Assembly (NCBI GenBank): GCA_934615635.1
Contig: CAKTTT010000050.1
Span: forward strand, 1-13,439
Length of the DNA stretch: 13,439 bases
Reading direction: 5' to 3'
DNA from: an uncultured Eubacteriales bacterium
GTDB taxonomy: Bacteria; Bacillota; Clostridia; Oscillospirales; Acutalibacteraceae
Shown: positions 1-7,126 of the stretch, one piece after another
Position numbering within the stretch: the first letter of the stretch is position 1
How the letters are laid out: each line of letters starts with the position of its first letter
The notes under the pieces: model-generated
Seen by the model: the letters and a program-made list of their open reading frames with translations, nothing else
Database searches by the model: none
Told to the model about the DNA's origin: nothing
Made by a program: the position numbers and the translations under genes

Positions 1-1
1 G

Positions 2-1246
2 ATCCACGCGGGGCAGGAGCAGCCCGACCCGGCCACCGGCGCCAGGGCGGTGCCGATTTACCAGACCACCTCTTTTGTGTTTGAGAACTGCGCGCAGGCG
101 GCGGCTCGTTTCGGACTGGCGGAGAGCGGCTTCATGTATACCAGACTCTCCAACCCCACCGCCGATGTGTTCGAAAAACGGATGGCGGCGCTGGAGGGCG
201 GCGTTGCCGCCCTGGCGACGGCTTCCGGCGCGGCGGCCATTACCTACGCCGTGCAGAACATCGCCCAGGCGGGAGACCACATTGTATCCTCCAAAATGCT
301 GTATGGAGGCACCTATAACCTGTTCGCTCATACGCTGAAAAGCAGCGGCATCGACACCACCTTTGTGGATCCCCTTGATCCCGGGAATTTTGAACGGGCG
401 ATCCGTCCGGAAACCAAGGCGCTGTATATGGAGACGCTGGGCAATCCTCACGCGGATGTGGCGGACATGGAGGCTATCGCTGAGGTGGCCCACCGACACG
501 GGCTGCCCCTGATTGTGGACAATACCTTTGCCACGCCTTATCTTTTCCGGCCCATCGAGCACGGGGCGGACGTGGTGGTCCATTCCGCCACCAAGTTCAT
601 CGGCGGTCACGGCACCAGCATGGGGGGCGTGATCGTGGATGGCGGCCGGTTCGACTGGGCGGCCTCCGGGCGTTTTCCCGGCTTGAGTGAGCCGGATCCC
701 AGCTACCATGGCATCCGCTTTACCCAGGCGGCGGGGGAAGCCGCCTTTGTCACCCGTATCCGCGCGGTGCTGCTGCGGGATACCGGCGCTGTGCTGAGTC
801 CTTTCAACGCCTTCCTGCTGCTGCAGGGGCTGGAAACCCTGTCTCTGCGGGTGGAACGGCATGTGGAAAACGCACTGAAGGTGGCGGCGTATCTTTCCCG
901 CCATCCCAAGGTGGAGCTGGTCAACCATCCCGCGCTGCCGGACAGCCCCTATCACGCCCTATACACCCGCTATTTTCCCAAGGGCGCCGGCTCCATCTTC
1001 ACGCTGGAGCTGCGGGGCGGGGCGGAGGAGGCGGTCGCCTTCGTGGATCGCCTGCGGATCTTCTCGCTGCTGGCGAATGTGGCGGACGTTAAATCGCTGG
1101 TGATCCATCCGGCCTCCACCACCCATTCCCAGCTCAGCCAGGAGGAGCTGCTGGATACCGGTATCAAGCCGCAAACCGTCCGGCTCTCCGTAGGGACGGA
1201 GCACATCGACGATTTACTGGCGGATTTGGAGCAGGCGCTTGCATAA
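2..1246 (+). CDS. metY: O-acetylhomoserine sulfhydrylase (5' truncated by window edge)
   Basis: PLP enzyme of the Cys/Met-metabolism family that makes homocysteine from O-acetylhomoserine and sulfide in the cytoplasm. The frame is open to the left edge; the first visible residues (IHAGQEQPDP) match the family's N-terminus, so only about 10–15 residues are missing and the GTG at 50 is an internal codon. Visible marks are PIYQTTSF, YTRLSNPT, the cofactor-lysine motif SATKFIGGHG (lysine codon 593–595), an insertion near 640–715 (GRFPGLSEPDPSYHG) typical of MetY rather than cystathionine gamma-synthase, and the C-terminal SVGTEHIDDL. cysK follows 68 bp downstream on the same strand, which supports direct sulfhydrylation with sulfide as the shared substrate. 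No terminator is seen between them. The family is certain; the exact donor (O-acetyl rather than O-succinyl ester) rests on family knowledge. Confidence 0.93.
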   Translation: MHAGQEQPDPATGARAVPIYQTTSFVFENCAQAAARFGLAESGFMYTRLSNPTADVFEKRMAALEGGVAALATASGAAAITYAVQNIAQAGDHIVSSKMLYGGTYNLFAHTLKSSGIDTTFVDPLDPGNFERAIRPETKALYMETLGNPHADVADMEAIAEVAHRHGLPLIVDNTFATPYLFRPIEHGADVVVHSATKFIGGHGTSMGGVIVDGGRFDWAASGRFPGLSEPDPSYHGIRFTQAAGEAAFVTRIRAVLLRDTGAVLSPFNAFLLLQGLETLSLRVERHVENALKVAAYLSRHPKVELVNHPALPDSPYHALYTRYFPKGAGSIFTLELRGGAEEAVAFVDRLRIFSLLANVADVKSLVIHPASTTHSQLSQEELLDTGIKPQTVRLSVGTEHIDDLLADLEQALA

Positions 1247-1314
1247 ACCGGCTGTTTTCGGCTTATGCTGAAACAGAGATTTTGATGACACTGAGGAAAG
1301 GACTGGTTTTGGAT

Positions 1315-2244
1315 ATGGAGAAGATCGCTGGAAAACTGACCGATCTCATCGGCAACACGCCGCTGCTGGAGCTGCGCAACTACGAAAAGGCGGAGGGACT
1401 GGAGGCCAGGGTGGTGGCCAAGCTGGAAGCGTTCAACCCCCTCTCCTCCGTCAAGGATCGGGTGGGCTTCGCCATCATCGAGGATGGCGAAAAGCGGGGG
1501 CTGATTCAAGCGGACACCGTGATTATCGAGGCCACCAGCGGCAATACCGGCATCGGCCTGGCCTTTGTGGCCGCCGCCAAGGGCTATCGGCTGATCCTCA
1601 CCATGCCGGAAACCATGAGCATCGAACGGCGCAGCCTGCTGGCGGCGCTGGGGGCGGAAGTGGTGCTGACCCCCGGCGCGCTGGGGATGAAAGGGGCCAT
1701 CGCCAAGGCGGAGGAGTTGGCGCAGACCCTGCCGCATACCTTTGTGGCCCATCAGTTCGACAACCCGGCCAACCCGGAGATTCATCGCCGCACCACGGCC
1801 AGGGAGATTTGGGAGGATACCGACGGCAAGGTGGATATCTTTGTGGCGGGCGTCGGCTCCGGCGGAACCGTCACCGGCGTGGGGGAGGGGCTCAAGGAGC
1901 GAAATCCCCATATCCGCATCGTGGCGGTGGAGCCGGCGGATTCCCCGGTGCTTTCCGGCGGCAAGGCCGGTCCTCATCCCTTGCAGGGAATCGGTGCCGG
2001 TTTCGTTCCCTCTATTTTGAATACCTCCGTTTACGACGAGGTGTTCACGGTCAGCGGGGAGGAAGCCTTCCGCACCTCCCGGGCCATGGCGAAAACCGAA
2101 GGGCTGCTGGCGGGCATCTCCTCCGGCGCGGCGATGTATGCGGCCACCCAGATCGCCAAGCGGGAGGAAAACAAGGGCAAGCTGATCGTCGCCCTGCTGC
2201 CGGATACGGGAGAGCGATATCTCTCCACCACCCTCTTTAAATAA
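1315..2244 (+). CDS. cysK: Cysteine synthase (O-acetylserine sulfhydrylase)
   Basis: Fold-type II PLP enzyme that turns O-acetylserine and sulfide into cysteine. With the ATG at 1315 it has 309 residues, the usual CysK length. Motifs, numbered from that start: LIGNTPLLEL near the N-terminus, cofactor lysine K47 in SSVKDR, substrate loop TSGNTG at 74–79, phosphate-binding GSGGT at 181–185 and SSGAA at 269–273. The PLQGIGAGFVP stretch is typical of CysK. Start choice: MEKIAGKLTDLIG matches family N-termini, with AGGAAAGGA lying 12 bp upstream. A TTG at 1309 would sit 6 bp from the same ribosome site and adds two residues. Upstream in-frame starts at 1282 and 1285 lack a good ribosome site. It lies 68 bp behind metY and is followed at once by a strong terminator. 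Confidence 0.95.
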   Translation: MEKIAGKLTDLIGNTPLLELRNYEKAEGLEARVVAKLEAFNPLSSVKDRVGFAIIEDGEKRGLIQADTVIIEATSGNTGIGLAFVAAAKGYRLILTMPETMSIERRSLLAALGAEVVLTPGALGMKGAIAKAEELAQTLPHTFVAHQFDNPANPEIHRRTTAREIWEDTDGKVDIFVAGVGSGGTVTGVGEGLKERNPHIRIVAVEPADSPVLSGGKAGPHPLQGIGAGFVPSILNTSVYDEVFTVSGEEAFRTSRAMAKTEGLLAGISSGAAMYAATQIAKREENKGKLIVALLPDTGERYLSTTLFK

Positions 2245-2262
2245 GCATACCGCAGGATAGGC

Positions 2263-2304
2263 AAGAGCCGGAGGAATCCCTCCGGCTCTTGTTTCGGCTT
2301 TTTT
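2263..2304 (+). terminator. Rho-independent terminator after cysK
   Basis: A perfect 12-bp stem (AAGAGCCGGAGG at 2263–2274 with CCTCCGGCTCTT at 2279–2290) has the tetraloop AATC. A T-rich tail follows, including a run of six T at 2299–2304. It begins 19 bp after the cysK stop and should end the metY–cysK transcript. Confidence 0.9.
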
Positions 2305-2723
2305 CCGTTTACGGGTTCGAAATCCGGCCGCTTGAGCGGCCGGAAAATCGTCATTGCGCTCCTTCTCGCCGTGACAGGGCGGCCCTGCCCGGCTGAAGGC
2401 GGAGGTTTTTCCAGTCAGCGGCCAGGCGAAGGATGGGAGGGAGCGACACCCTCTGCGGATTCGTGTTGAGAAGAGGCCGCGCTTTTAGGATATCGAGGCT
2501 TTCAACCGAGGTGTGGAGAGAAACGCTGTGCGATTCGTCCTGTCGCACAAGAAGGATGTTCTCCCTCCTTATCGTCATCCCGTCTCAATATTTCCTATGG
2601 GCTTTTGTACGCCCTGGGTTGTCGGAGATATCCGGATGCGTCGAAGGAAAGAGGGGCGGCGCTTTCCACCTGAAGGACAGCGGTGGCGTAGGATAGAGAG
2701 GGCGGCAATCGTCCAGGAATAGA
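2305..2723. other. Intergenic stretch with no convincing gene
   Basis: This stretch lies between the convergent cysK and the small minus-strand ORF. It opens with a perfect 8-bp inverted repeat (CCGGCCGC at 2324–2331 with GCGGCCGG at 2336–2343). A 75-codon minus-strand reading frame (2351–2578) begins ATGACGATAAGG and is bounded at both ends by the octamer ATCGTCAT (2347–2354 and 2571–2578). It has no ribosome site clearly placed before its ATG and I recognise no family in it. Plus-strand frames here overlap each other and look accidental. It may be a decayed gene or a dispersed intergenic repeat. Confidence 0.4.
2325..2349. repeat. Intergenic repeat copy A (pairs with 12873–12896)
   Basis: Shares CGGCCGCTTGA exactly with 12873–12883, then CGG and GGAAAATC after a one-base substitution and a two-base versus one-base difference. 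About 22 of 25 positions agree. This copy lies just after the cysK terminator; the other is in the leader of phoH. With only two copies visible, a genome-wide repeat family is an inference. Confidence 0.4.
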
Positions 2724-2755
2724 AAGAGGCCCTCTGCTTTAAGCAAGGGCCTCTT
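2724..2755 (-). terminator. Probable terminator for the small minus-strand ORF
   Basis: A 10-bp perfect stem (AAGAGGCCCT at 2724–2733 with AGGGCCTCTT at 2746–2755) has a 12-base loop that can pair further. Read on the minus strand it is followed by CTCTTTCTATTCC, a modest T-rich tail, starting about 30 bp after the stop of the small ORF. The plus-strand tail is A-rich, so minus-strand termination is more likely. The weak T run keeps confidence moderate. Confidence 0.6.
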
Positions 2756-2785
2756 AAAATAAAATGACTTTGCCGGCGGCGCGGA

Positions 2786-2989
2786 TTAAAAGCGTCCATC
2801 CCAGCCGCCCAGGGATGTCAACCGCATCCAGCTTTGCAGGGCGGCGGCCCGGCTGCGCAGCTCCGCCGCCGAATGGACATAGGCGTTGTGCTCATGGAGC
2901 TTGCATTGAATTTCCACCGGCAACGAAAGAAAAAAGGCTCGGCTGCTTTGGCTGCCCTGAATCAGTTCGTGCAAATCGCGATATCGCAT
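2786..2989 (-). CDS. Small conserved-looking protein of unknown function (67 aa)
   Basis: A 67-residue protein starting MRYRDLHELIQGSQSS. It is predicted to be soluble and mostly helical, with no signal peptide or membrane segment. Its core (RAFFLSLPVEIQCKLHEHNAYVHSAAELR) has the look of a selected protein: an FLSLPVEIQ helix start and the histidine-bearing patch HEHNAYVH. I have an impression of similar small clostridial hypothetical proteins but cannot name a family. Start choice: the ATG at 2989 has GGGAGGGGATTCC directly upstream, whereas the in-frame ATG at 3037 has no comparable site. It stands alone between two terminators and is convergent with cysK. Two competing hairpins cover its ribosome site. 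Function is unknown. Confidence 0.65.
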   Translation of the reverse strand: MRYRDLHELIQGSQSSRAFFLSLPVEIQCKLHEHNAYVHSAAELRSRAAALQSWMRLTSLGGWDGRF

Positions 2990-3031
2990 GGAATCCCCTC
3001 CCCGAATAGGATTCCGCATTGAAGGGGATTC
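2990..3031 (-). promoter_or_regulatory. Two mutually exclusive hairpins over the ribosome site of the 67-aa ORF
   Basis: On the minus strand GAATCCCCT (3031–3023) can pair perfectly with AGGGGATTC (2999–2991), 9 bp, burying the purine-rich ribosome site next to the ATG at 2989. Alternatively GGAATCC (3015–3009) pairs perfectly with GGATTCC (2996–2990), 7 bp, leaving GGGGAGG in the loop. Both use the same 2991–2996 bases, so only one can form at a time. The pairing is seen directly; a regulatory role is inference. Confidence 0.45.
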
Positions 3032-3346
3032 ATTCATTTTCCGAATAAAAACGCGGAATCTGCGGTATAGGTCGGCGGCGCTTCCTTTTGAAGCGCCTGG
3101 TAGCTTCAGTCAAAACCTGCGGCGTAGCCGGAGGCTTGAGTAGGCGTTAAAGGCTTCTTACCAGCGGGCCTCTCAAGACGCATGAAAAGGCATTCCCCTT
3201 GTCGCATTAGCCCCGCCGTCTGTAAACGGGCATATTTCGTCTGCCATTGGCTTTTAATTGATATTTAAGACTCGTTTCGCTCGCTGCCGGAAGCGAAAGC
3301 GGACGGGAAGCCTCTACCGGCAGAACCGGTGGTTTCCGTTACAATG
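3032..3346. other. Structured intergenic region upstream of the 67-aa ORF
   Basis: No convincing gene. It contains a perfect 8-bp hairpin (GGCGCTTC at 3077–3084 with GAAGCGCC at 3090–3097, loop CTTTT). It also has two longer-range pairings, CTGGTA 3097–3102 with TACCAG 3159–3164, and CTTGAG 3135–3140 with CTCAAG 3172–3177. The last two cross each other, so they would be a pseudoknot or alternatives. It may be a leader or small RNA on the minus strand. I matched it to no RNA family I know (not RNase P, SRP, tmRNA or cobalamin riboswitch). No clear promoter is seen. Confidence 0.35.
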
Positions 3347-3383
3347 AAAAATCTGGCAAGGGGTTTTCCTTGCCAGATTTTTT
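3347..3383 (-). terminator. Strong terminator ending the long minus-strand operon
   Basis: A perfect 15-bp stem (AAAAATCTGGCAAGG at 3347–3361 with its complement at 3368–3382) has a 6-base loop. A-rich and T-rich flanks lie on the two sides, so it can work in both directions. It lies about 36 bp beyond the methyltransferase stop, and reading on the minus strand ends in CAGATTTTTC. Confidence 0.88.
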
Positions 3384-3418
3384 CGGTATTTCCCCACAGA
3401 GCGGTTCTTCTGGGGCGT

Positions 3419-4360
3419 TTATCGTTCTGCCGCGGCGAACAGGTTGTCCTTTCCCATCCCCAGCACATAGGGATTGCGGTCGTAATGATAGCAGAAATCC
3501 AGAAAATCTGCCCGCTGTCCGGGATCCTCCATGATTTTCTGCAGGATTTCGCCGGGCAGGGTTCGCGCAAAGGCGCCCGGTCCCGCCATATGGATTTTTT
3601 TGAAACCGCAGTTTTCCAGAATCTCTCTCAGTTCGTCGGGCAGGAACAGATAGGTGATGGGCCAGGGTGCGCCGCCCGCCTGATATGCATCGATTTCCGC
3701 CTCTCCACCCATCAGTCCTTCCCGCCATCCCTTCTCCATTTCCGCCTTGTTGAAACGGAAGACGCGGAGACGTTCCTCCCGGCTGGAAAGCAGCCACTGT
3801 ACCCAGGGATCATCCGGATGATCCTCCAGAATATATGGATCCTTCTGCAGCGGATTGGCCAGGTAGGGGAGGTATCCCAAACGACTGGATACGCTGAGCA
3901 GCAGCCGTTTTGCGGCAATGCGCGCCAGTTCGCTGATCACCTGCTCCTGATGGGGATAGGTATAGGACACGGGAGCATCGAAGGAGAGGACCAGATCGAA
4001 CTGACCGTCCCGATAGGCGGACAGATCCTCCAGCGCGCCCTGGATGAATTCCATGCGGTCCAGCACCCCGGCTTCGCCAGCCAGCTCCCTGGCTTTGTCC
4101 AGCATAGGACGGGATATGTCAAAGTGGGTGACGCGGACGCCGTGTTTGGCCAACAGGATGGAGAAGCGGCCGCAGCCCGCCCCGCCGTCGAAGGCGGTTT
4201 CCACTCCGTCCAGGCAGGTCAACAGCTCCCGCTCCAGATGATGCTTTTGGATGATGTCGTCGATGAAGGTTTCCTCCCGCCGGCTCTCTCGCTCGCCTTT
4301 GTCCGGAAGGTTCCAGTGGCGTTCCGCTATCAGACGGCTGTAATCCTTGTCCAGGCTCAT
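3419..4360 (-). CDS. Class I SAM-dependent methyltransferase, substrate unknown
   Basis: A 313-residue soluble protein with a Rossmann methyltransferase core. It shows motif I FDGGAGCGRF at 57–66, the acidic ribose-binding residue D81 in HFDIS, an acidic post-III patch near GALEDL at 109–114, and the motif IV-like FDLVLSFDAPVS at 121–132. The second half (residues 150–313, including WREGLMGGEAEIDAYQAGG) is probably a substrate-specific cap that I do not recognise. The ATG at 4360 has AGGGGG six bases upstream. It lies 12 bp after mutS2, is last in the operon, and a terminator follows. Small-molecule methylation is more likely than DNA or rRNA methylation, since no NPPY-type motif is seen. Fold is confident, substrate unknown. 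Confidence 0.85.
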   Translation of the reverse strand: MSLDKDYSRLIAERHWNLPDKGERESRREETFIDDIIQKHHLERELLTCLDGVETAFDGGAGCGRFSILLAKHGVRVTHFDISRPMLDKARELAGEAGVLDRMEFIQGALEDLSAYRDGQFDLVLSFDAPVSYTYPHQEQVISELARIAAKRLLLSVSSRLGYLPYLANPLQKDPYILEDHPDDPWVQWLLSSREERLRVFRFNKAEMEKGWREGLMGGEAEIDAYQAGGAPWPITYLFLPDELREILENCGFKKIHMAGPGAFARTLPGEILQKIMEDPGQRADFLDFCYHYDRNPYVLGMGKDNLFAAAER

Positions 4361-4372
4361 GGGATCCCCCTA

Positions 4373-6757
4373 TTATTTCAGTTCCGCGATGGTCACGCCG
4401 TTTTCCCCCTCGCCATAGGTGCCCAGACGATAGGCTTTGATGGAAGGATGGCTGCGCAGGTGCTGCTGGATAGCGGCCCGGAGGGCGCCGGTACCCTTGC
4501 CATGGATGAGAGTGATGGTTTCCAAGCCGGACATCACCGCATCGTCAATGAACTGGTCCGCCTCCAGCAGCGCCTCCTCGATGGACAATCCCCGCAGATC
4601 CAGATCAGTTTTCACCGACCGTTCCTGCCGGGAGGGGACGTTGCGGGTGCGGGGCGGCGCATAGGAGGGGGCTCCGCCAGCCTTTTTTCCGGTGATTAGC
4701 CGCAGGTTTTCCACCGGCACCCGGGTGCGGATGATCCCGGCCTGAACCTCCACGTTGCCGGAGGCATCCGGGGGAGAAAGGACCACGCCGGTCTTGTCGA
4801 TATCCGCCAGCCGCACCTCGTCCCCCGCCTTCAGGGGGCGGGGCAGGACATAGGCGTCGGGGCGCTTCTCGGTTACGGGATCCAGAGAATCCTCCACCGC
4901 CCGCAGCCGGGAATGCAGCCGGCTTTTGGCCTCCTGGGCCTGAGCGGCAAAGGCGGCTGCGTTTTTCTGCTTGCGCACCTCATCCAACTCGTCCATCAGC
5001 AGTTGAGCATCCGCCCGGGTGCGTTCCACCAGCCGTCGGGCCTCCGTCCGGGCGCGCTCCAGTTCCTGCTCCTTCTGTTTTTCCAGCTCGGCGAGCTTCC
5101 GCTCCGCCTCCCGGCCCGCCGACTGAGCGGCGCTGCGAGCGGCCTGGGCGGAAGCCAGTTCCTGTTCCAGGGCCTGCCGCCGCTCCTCCAGATTGGAAAC
5201 CACGTCTTCCAGGCGGCGGTTATCCCCGGATACCAGCTCCCGGGCGCGGTCCACAATGGCGGCGTCCATGCCCAGGCGTTCGGAGATGGCGAAGGCGTTG
5301 GAGCGGCCGGGGACCCCGATAAGCAGCCGGTAGGTGGGGCGCAGGGTGGCCACGTCGAACTCGCAGCTCCCGTTTTCCACGCCCGGGGTATGAATGGCGT
5401 AGGCTTTCAGCTCGGCGTAATGGGTGGTGGCGATGATCCTGGCGCCCAGGTCCCGCAGCCGTTCCAGAATCGCGATGGCCAGGGCGGCGCCCTCCACCGG
5501 GTCGGTACCCGCTCCCAGCTCGTCCATCAGCACCAGGCTGCCTTCGCCCGCCTCCCCCAGTATGCGGATCAGGTTGGTCATATGGGCGGAGAAGGTGGAG
5601 AGGGACTGCTCGATGGACTGCTCGTCTCCGATATCCGCTTGTACATCCCGGAAAATCGACAAGGTACTGCCGTCCCCCACCGGGGGCAGCAGGCCGCACA
5701 TGGTCATCAGGGTGAGCAGGCCGACGGTTTTCAGCGTGACGGTCTTGCCGCCGGTGTTGGGGCCGGTGATCACCAGGGTGTCGAAAGCGCCGCCCAGTTC
5801 CACGTCGATGGGAACCACCTTTTGGGGATCGATCAGCGGGTGGCGGGCCTTGTGCAGCCGGATTAGTCCGCTGTCGGTCACCCCCGGCATCCCCGCTTTC
5901 ATCTTATAGGCAAGCCGCGCCTTGGCGAAGATCAGATTCAGCTCCAGCAGGATCTGATAATCCGCGATGATAGCGTCGGCGAAATTGCCCGCCTCCGCCG
6001 ACAGTTCGGCGACGATCCGCTCGATTTCGGCCTCCTCCTTGGACTGCAGCACCTTAATCTCGTTGTTGGCCTCCACCGCGCCCATGGGTTCCACAAATAC
6101 GGTGGCGCCGGAGGCGGAGGTATCGTGAACCAGGCCGGGCACCTCGCCGCGATGCTCCGCCTTGACGGGCACCACAAAGCGGCCGCCGCGGATGGTGACG
6201 ATGGGATCCTGCAGCAGCTTCTGATAGGCGGGGGAACGGATCATTTTGTCCAATTGCTCCCGTACCCGGGCGGCGGCGGCCCGCATTTTGCGGCGGATAT
6301 CTGCCAGGGCGGGGGAGGCGTTGTCCGAGACCTCTTCCTCCGACGCCACGACGGCGCCGATCCTGTCCTCCAGATATTTGTTGGGCACGAGGACGGAGAA
6401 GCGTTCGTCCAGGGAAGTATCCACCCCCGCGCAATGGGCGCGCCACTCCACCATGGACCGGATGACCCGCAGGGTTTCCGCGATATCCAGCAGCTCCCGC
6501 AGAGAAAGAGAGGCCCCCGCCCCGGCGCGGCGCAGGGCGTTGGTTACATTTTTGATCTGCCCGAAAGAGGGACTGCCGAATCGGGCCATCAGCATGTGGG
6601 CATCCCCGGTTTCCGCCAGCAGACGGCGCACCTCGCTCAGTTCTATCTCCGGTTCCAGCCCCCGGGCCATGGCGGCGGCATCGGCACAGCCGGTTTCCCC
6701 GGCCAGCAGATCGAGAATTTTATCCAGTTCCAGTGCTTTATAATGGCGATTCATCAT
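4373..6757 (-). CDS. mutS2: MutS2: MutS-family ATPase with Smr nuclease domain
   Basis: Cytoplasmic MutS paralogue without the mismatch-recognition domain. In Bacillota it is linked to suppression of recombination and, more recently, to rescue of collided ribosomes. With the ATG at 6757 it has 794 residues, normal for the family. In order: N-terminal core and clamp; Walker A GPNTGGKT at 332–339; a DEQSIEQSLSTFSAHM signature near 378–393; Walker B LVLMDELGAGTDP at 408–420; a long Glu/Arg/Ala-rich coiled coil near 515–620; a KOW-like barrel near 640–690; and a C-terminal Smr domain with DLRG at 720–723 and HGKGTGALR at 752–760. GGAAAGG lies nine bases before the start. The frame is open further upstream to 7027, but that part is antisense-like low-complexity sequence overlapping the MGMT-like gene and is not real. 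All key residues are intact. Confidence 0.96.
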   Translation of the reverse strand: MMNRHYKALELDKILDLLAGETGCADAAAMARGLEPEIELSEVRRLLAETGDAHMLMARFGSPSFGQIKNVTNALRRAGAGASLSLRELLDIAETLRVIRSMVEWRAHCAGVDTSLDERFSVLVPNKYLEDRIGAVVASEEEVSDNASPALADIRRKMRAAAARVREQLDKMIRSPAYQKLLQDPIVTIRGGRFVVPVKAEHRGEVPGLVHDTSASGATVFVEPMGAVEANNEIKVLQSKEEAEIERIVAELSAEAGNFADAIIADYQILLELNLIFAKARLAYKMKAGMPGVTDSGLIRLHKARHPLIDPQKVVPIDVELGGAFDTLVITGPNTGGKTVTLKTVGLLTLMTMCGLLPPVGDGSTLSIFRDVQADIGDEQSIEQSLSTFSAHMTNLIRILGEAGEGSLVLMDELGAGTDPVEGAALAIAILERLRDLGARIIATTHYAELKAYAIHTPGVENGSCEFDVATLRPTYRLLIGVPGRSNAFAISERLGMDAAIVDRARELVSGDNRRLEDVVSNLEERRQALEQELASAQAARSAAQSAGREAERKLAELEKQKEQELERARTEARRLVERTRADAQLLMDELDEVRKQKNAAAFAAQAQEAKSRLHSRLRAVEDSLDPVTEKRPDAYVLPRPLKAGDEVRLADIDKTGVVLSPPDASGNVEVQAGIIRTRVPVENLRLITGKKAGGAPSYAPPRTRNVPSRQERSVKTDLDLRGLSIEEALLEADQFIDDAVMSGLETITLIHGKGTGALRAAIQQHLRSHPSIKAYRLGTYGEGENGVTIAELK

Positions 6758-6780
6758 CTTGTCAAGCCTTTCCGATATGT

Positions 6781-7107
6781 TCAGGGAAGCCGGAGCTCCC
6801 AGGGCTCCGGCCGCCAGACGTAGAGGGAGAGCTCCACCCGGCCGTCGGGGGAAACCGGGATGCCCTCCATCTCCAGCAGCAGCCGCTGCCCGTCGCCGGT
6901 GCCGAAAGCGGGGAAGGGGGCCAGTTCGCCCCGGGCGTTCAGCACCCGATGGCAGGGAACGTCCGTATAGGGGCAGCGGCTCATGGCGGCTCCCACCGCC
7001 CGGGCCGAGCGGGGCCGGCCGGCCCATAGGGCTATCAGCCCATAGGTGGCGACCCGGCCCGCCGGAATGCGGCGGACCAAAGCGTAGATTTGTTCGGTAA
7101 ACGTCAT
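6781..7107 (-). CDS. MGMT-family DNA-binding domain protein (alkyltransferase or alkyltransferase-like)
   Basis: A 108-residue protein that is just the C-terminal winged-helix domain of O6-alkylguanine-DNA alkyltransferase, with no N-terminal domain. Visible are IPAGRVATYG (helix–turn–helix entry), ARAVGAAM with the arginine finger R36, VPCHRV with the acceptor cysteine C52, and LEMEG with E81 in the usual catalytic glutamate position. The asparagine that normally lies 8 residues before the cysteine is not conserved (SRCPYTDVPC here). Members this short are usually annotated as MGMT-family or alkyltransferase-like proteins; many of the latter lack the cysteine, which is present here. The ATG at 7107 fits family N-termini; a GTG at 7122 is an alternative. 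It lies 19 bp after recO and 23 bp before mutS2, a DNA-repair setting. Confidence 0.85.
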   Translation of the reverse strand: MTFTEQIYALVRRIPAGRVATYGLIALWAGRPRSARAVGAAMSRCPYTDVPCHRVLNARGELAPFPAFGTGDGQRLLLEMEGIPVSPDGRVELSLYVWRPEPWELRLP

Positions 7108-7126
7108 CGGTATTTTCTTCACTCCG

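Noticed and set aside
970..1977. 335-codon minus-strand open frame
   Set aside because: It is antisense to metY and cysK and spans the gap between them. It has no ribosome site and no recognisable domain.
2433..2722. Overlapping plus-strand frames after cysK
   Set aside because: No ribosome site and no domain pattern; they start after a strong terminator with no promoter visible.
3329..4699. 456-codon plus-strand open frame
   Set aside because: It lies antisense to the methyltransferase and the end of mutS2, both of which have clear motifs and ribosome sites. Its translation shows no family pattern. Long antisense frames are expected in GC-rich genes.
4913..5866. 317-codon plus-strand open frame
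   Set aside because: It is fully antisense to the MutS2 ATPase core, with Gln/Gly/His-rich composition typical of shadow frames.
6758..7027. N-terminal extension of the MutS2 frame
   Set aside because: It overlaps the MGMT-like gene, is Gly/Pro/Arg-rich low-complexity, and the ATG at 6757 has a good ribosome site and family-like N-terminus.
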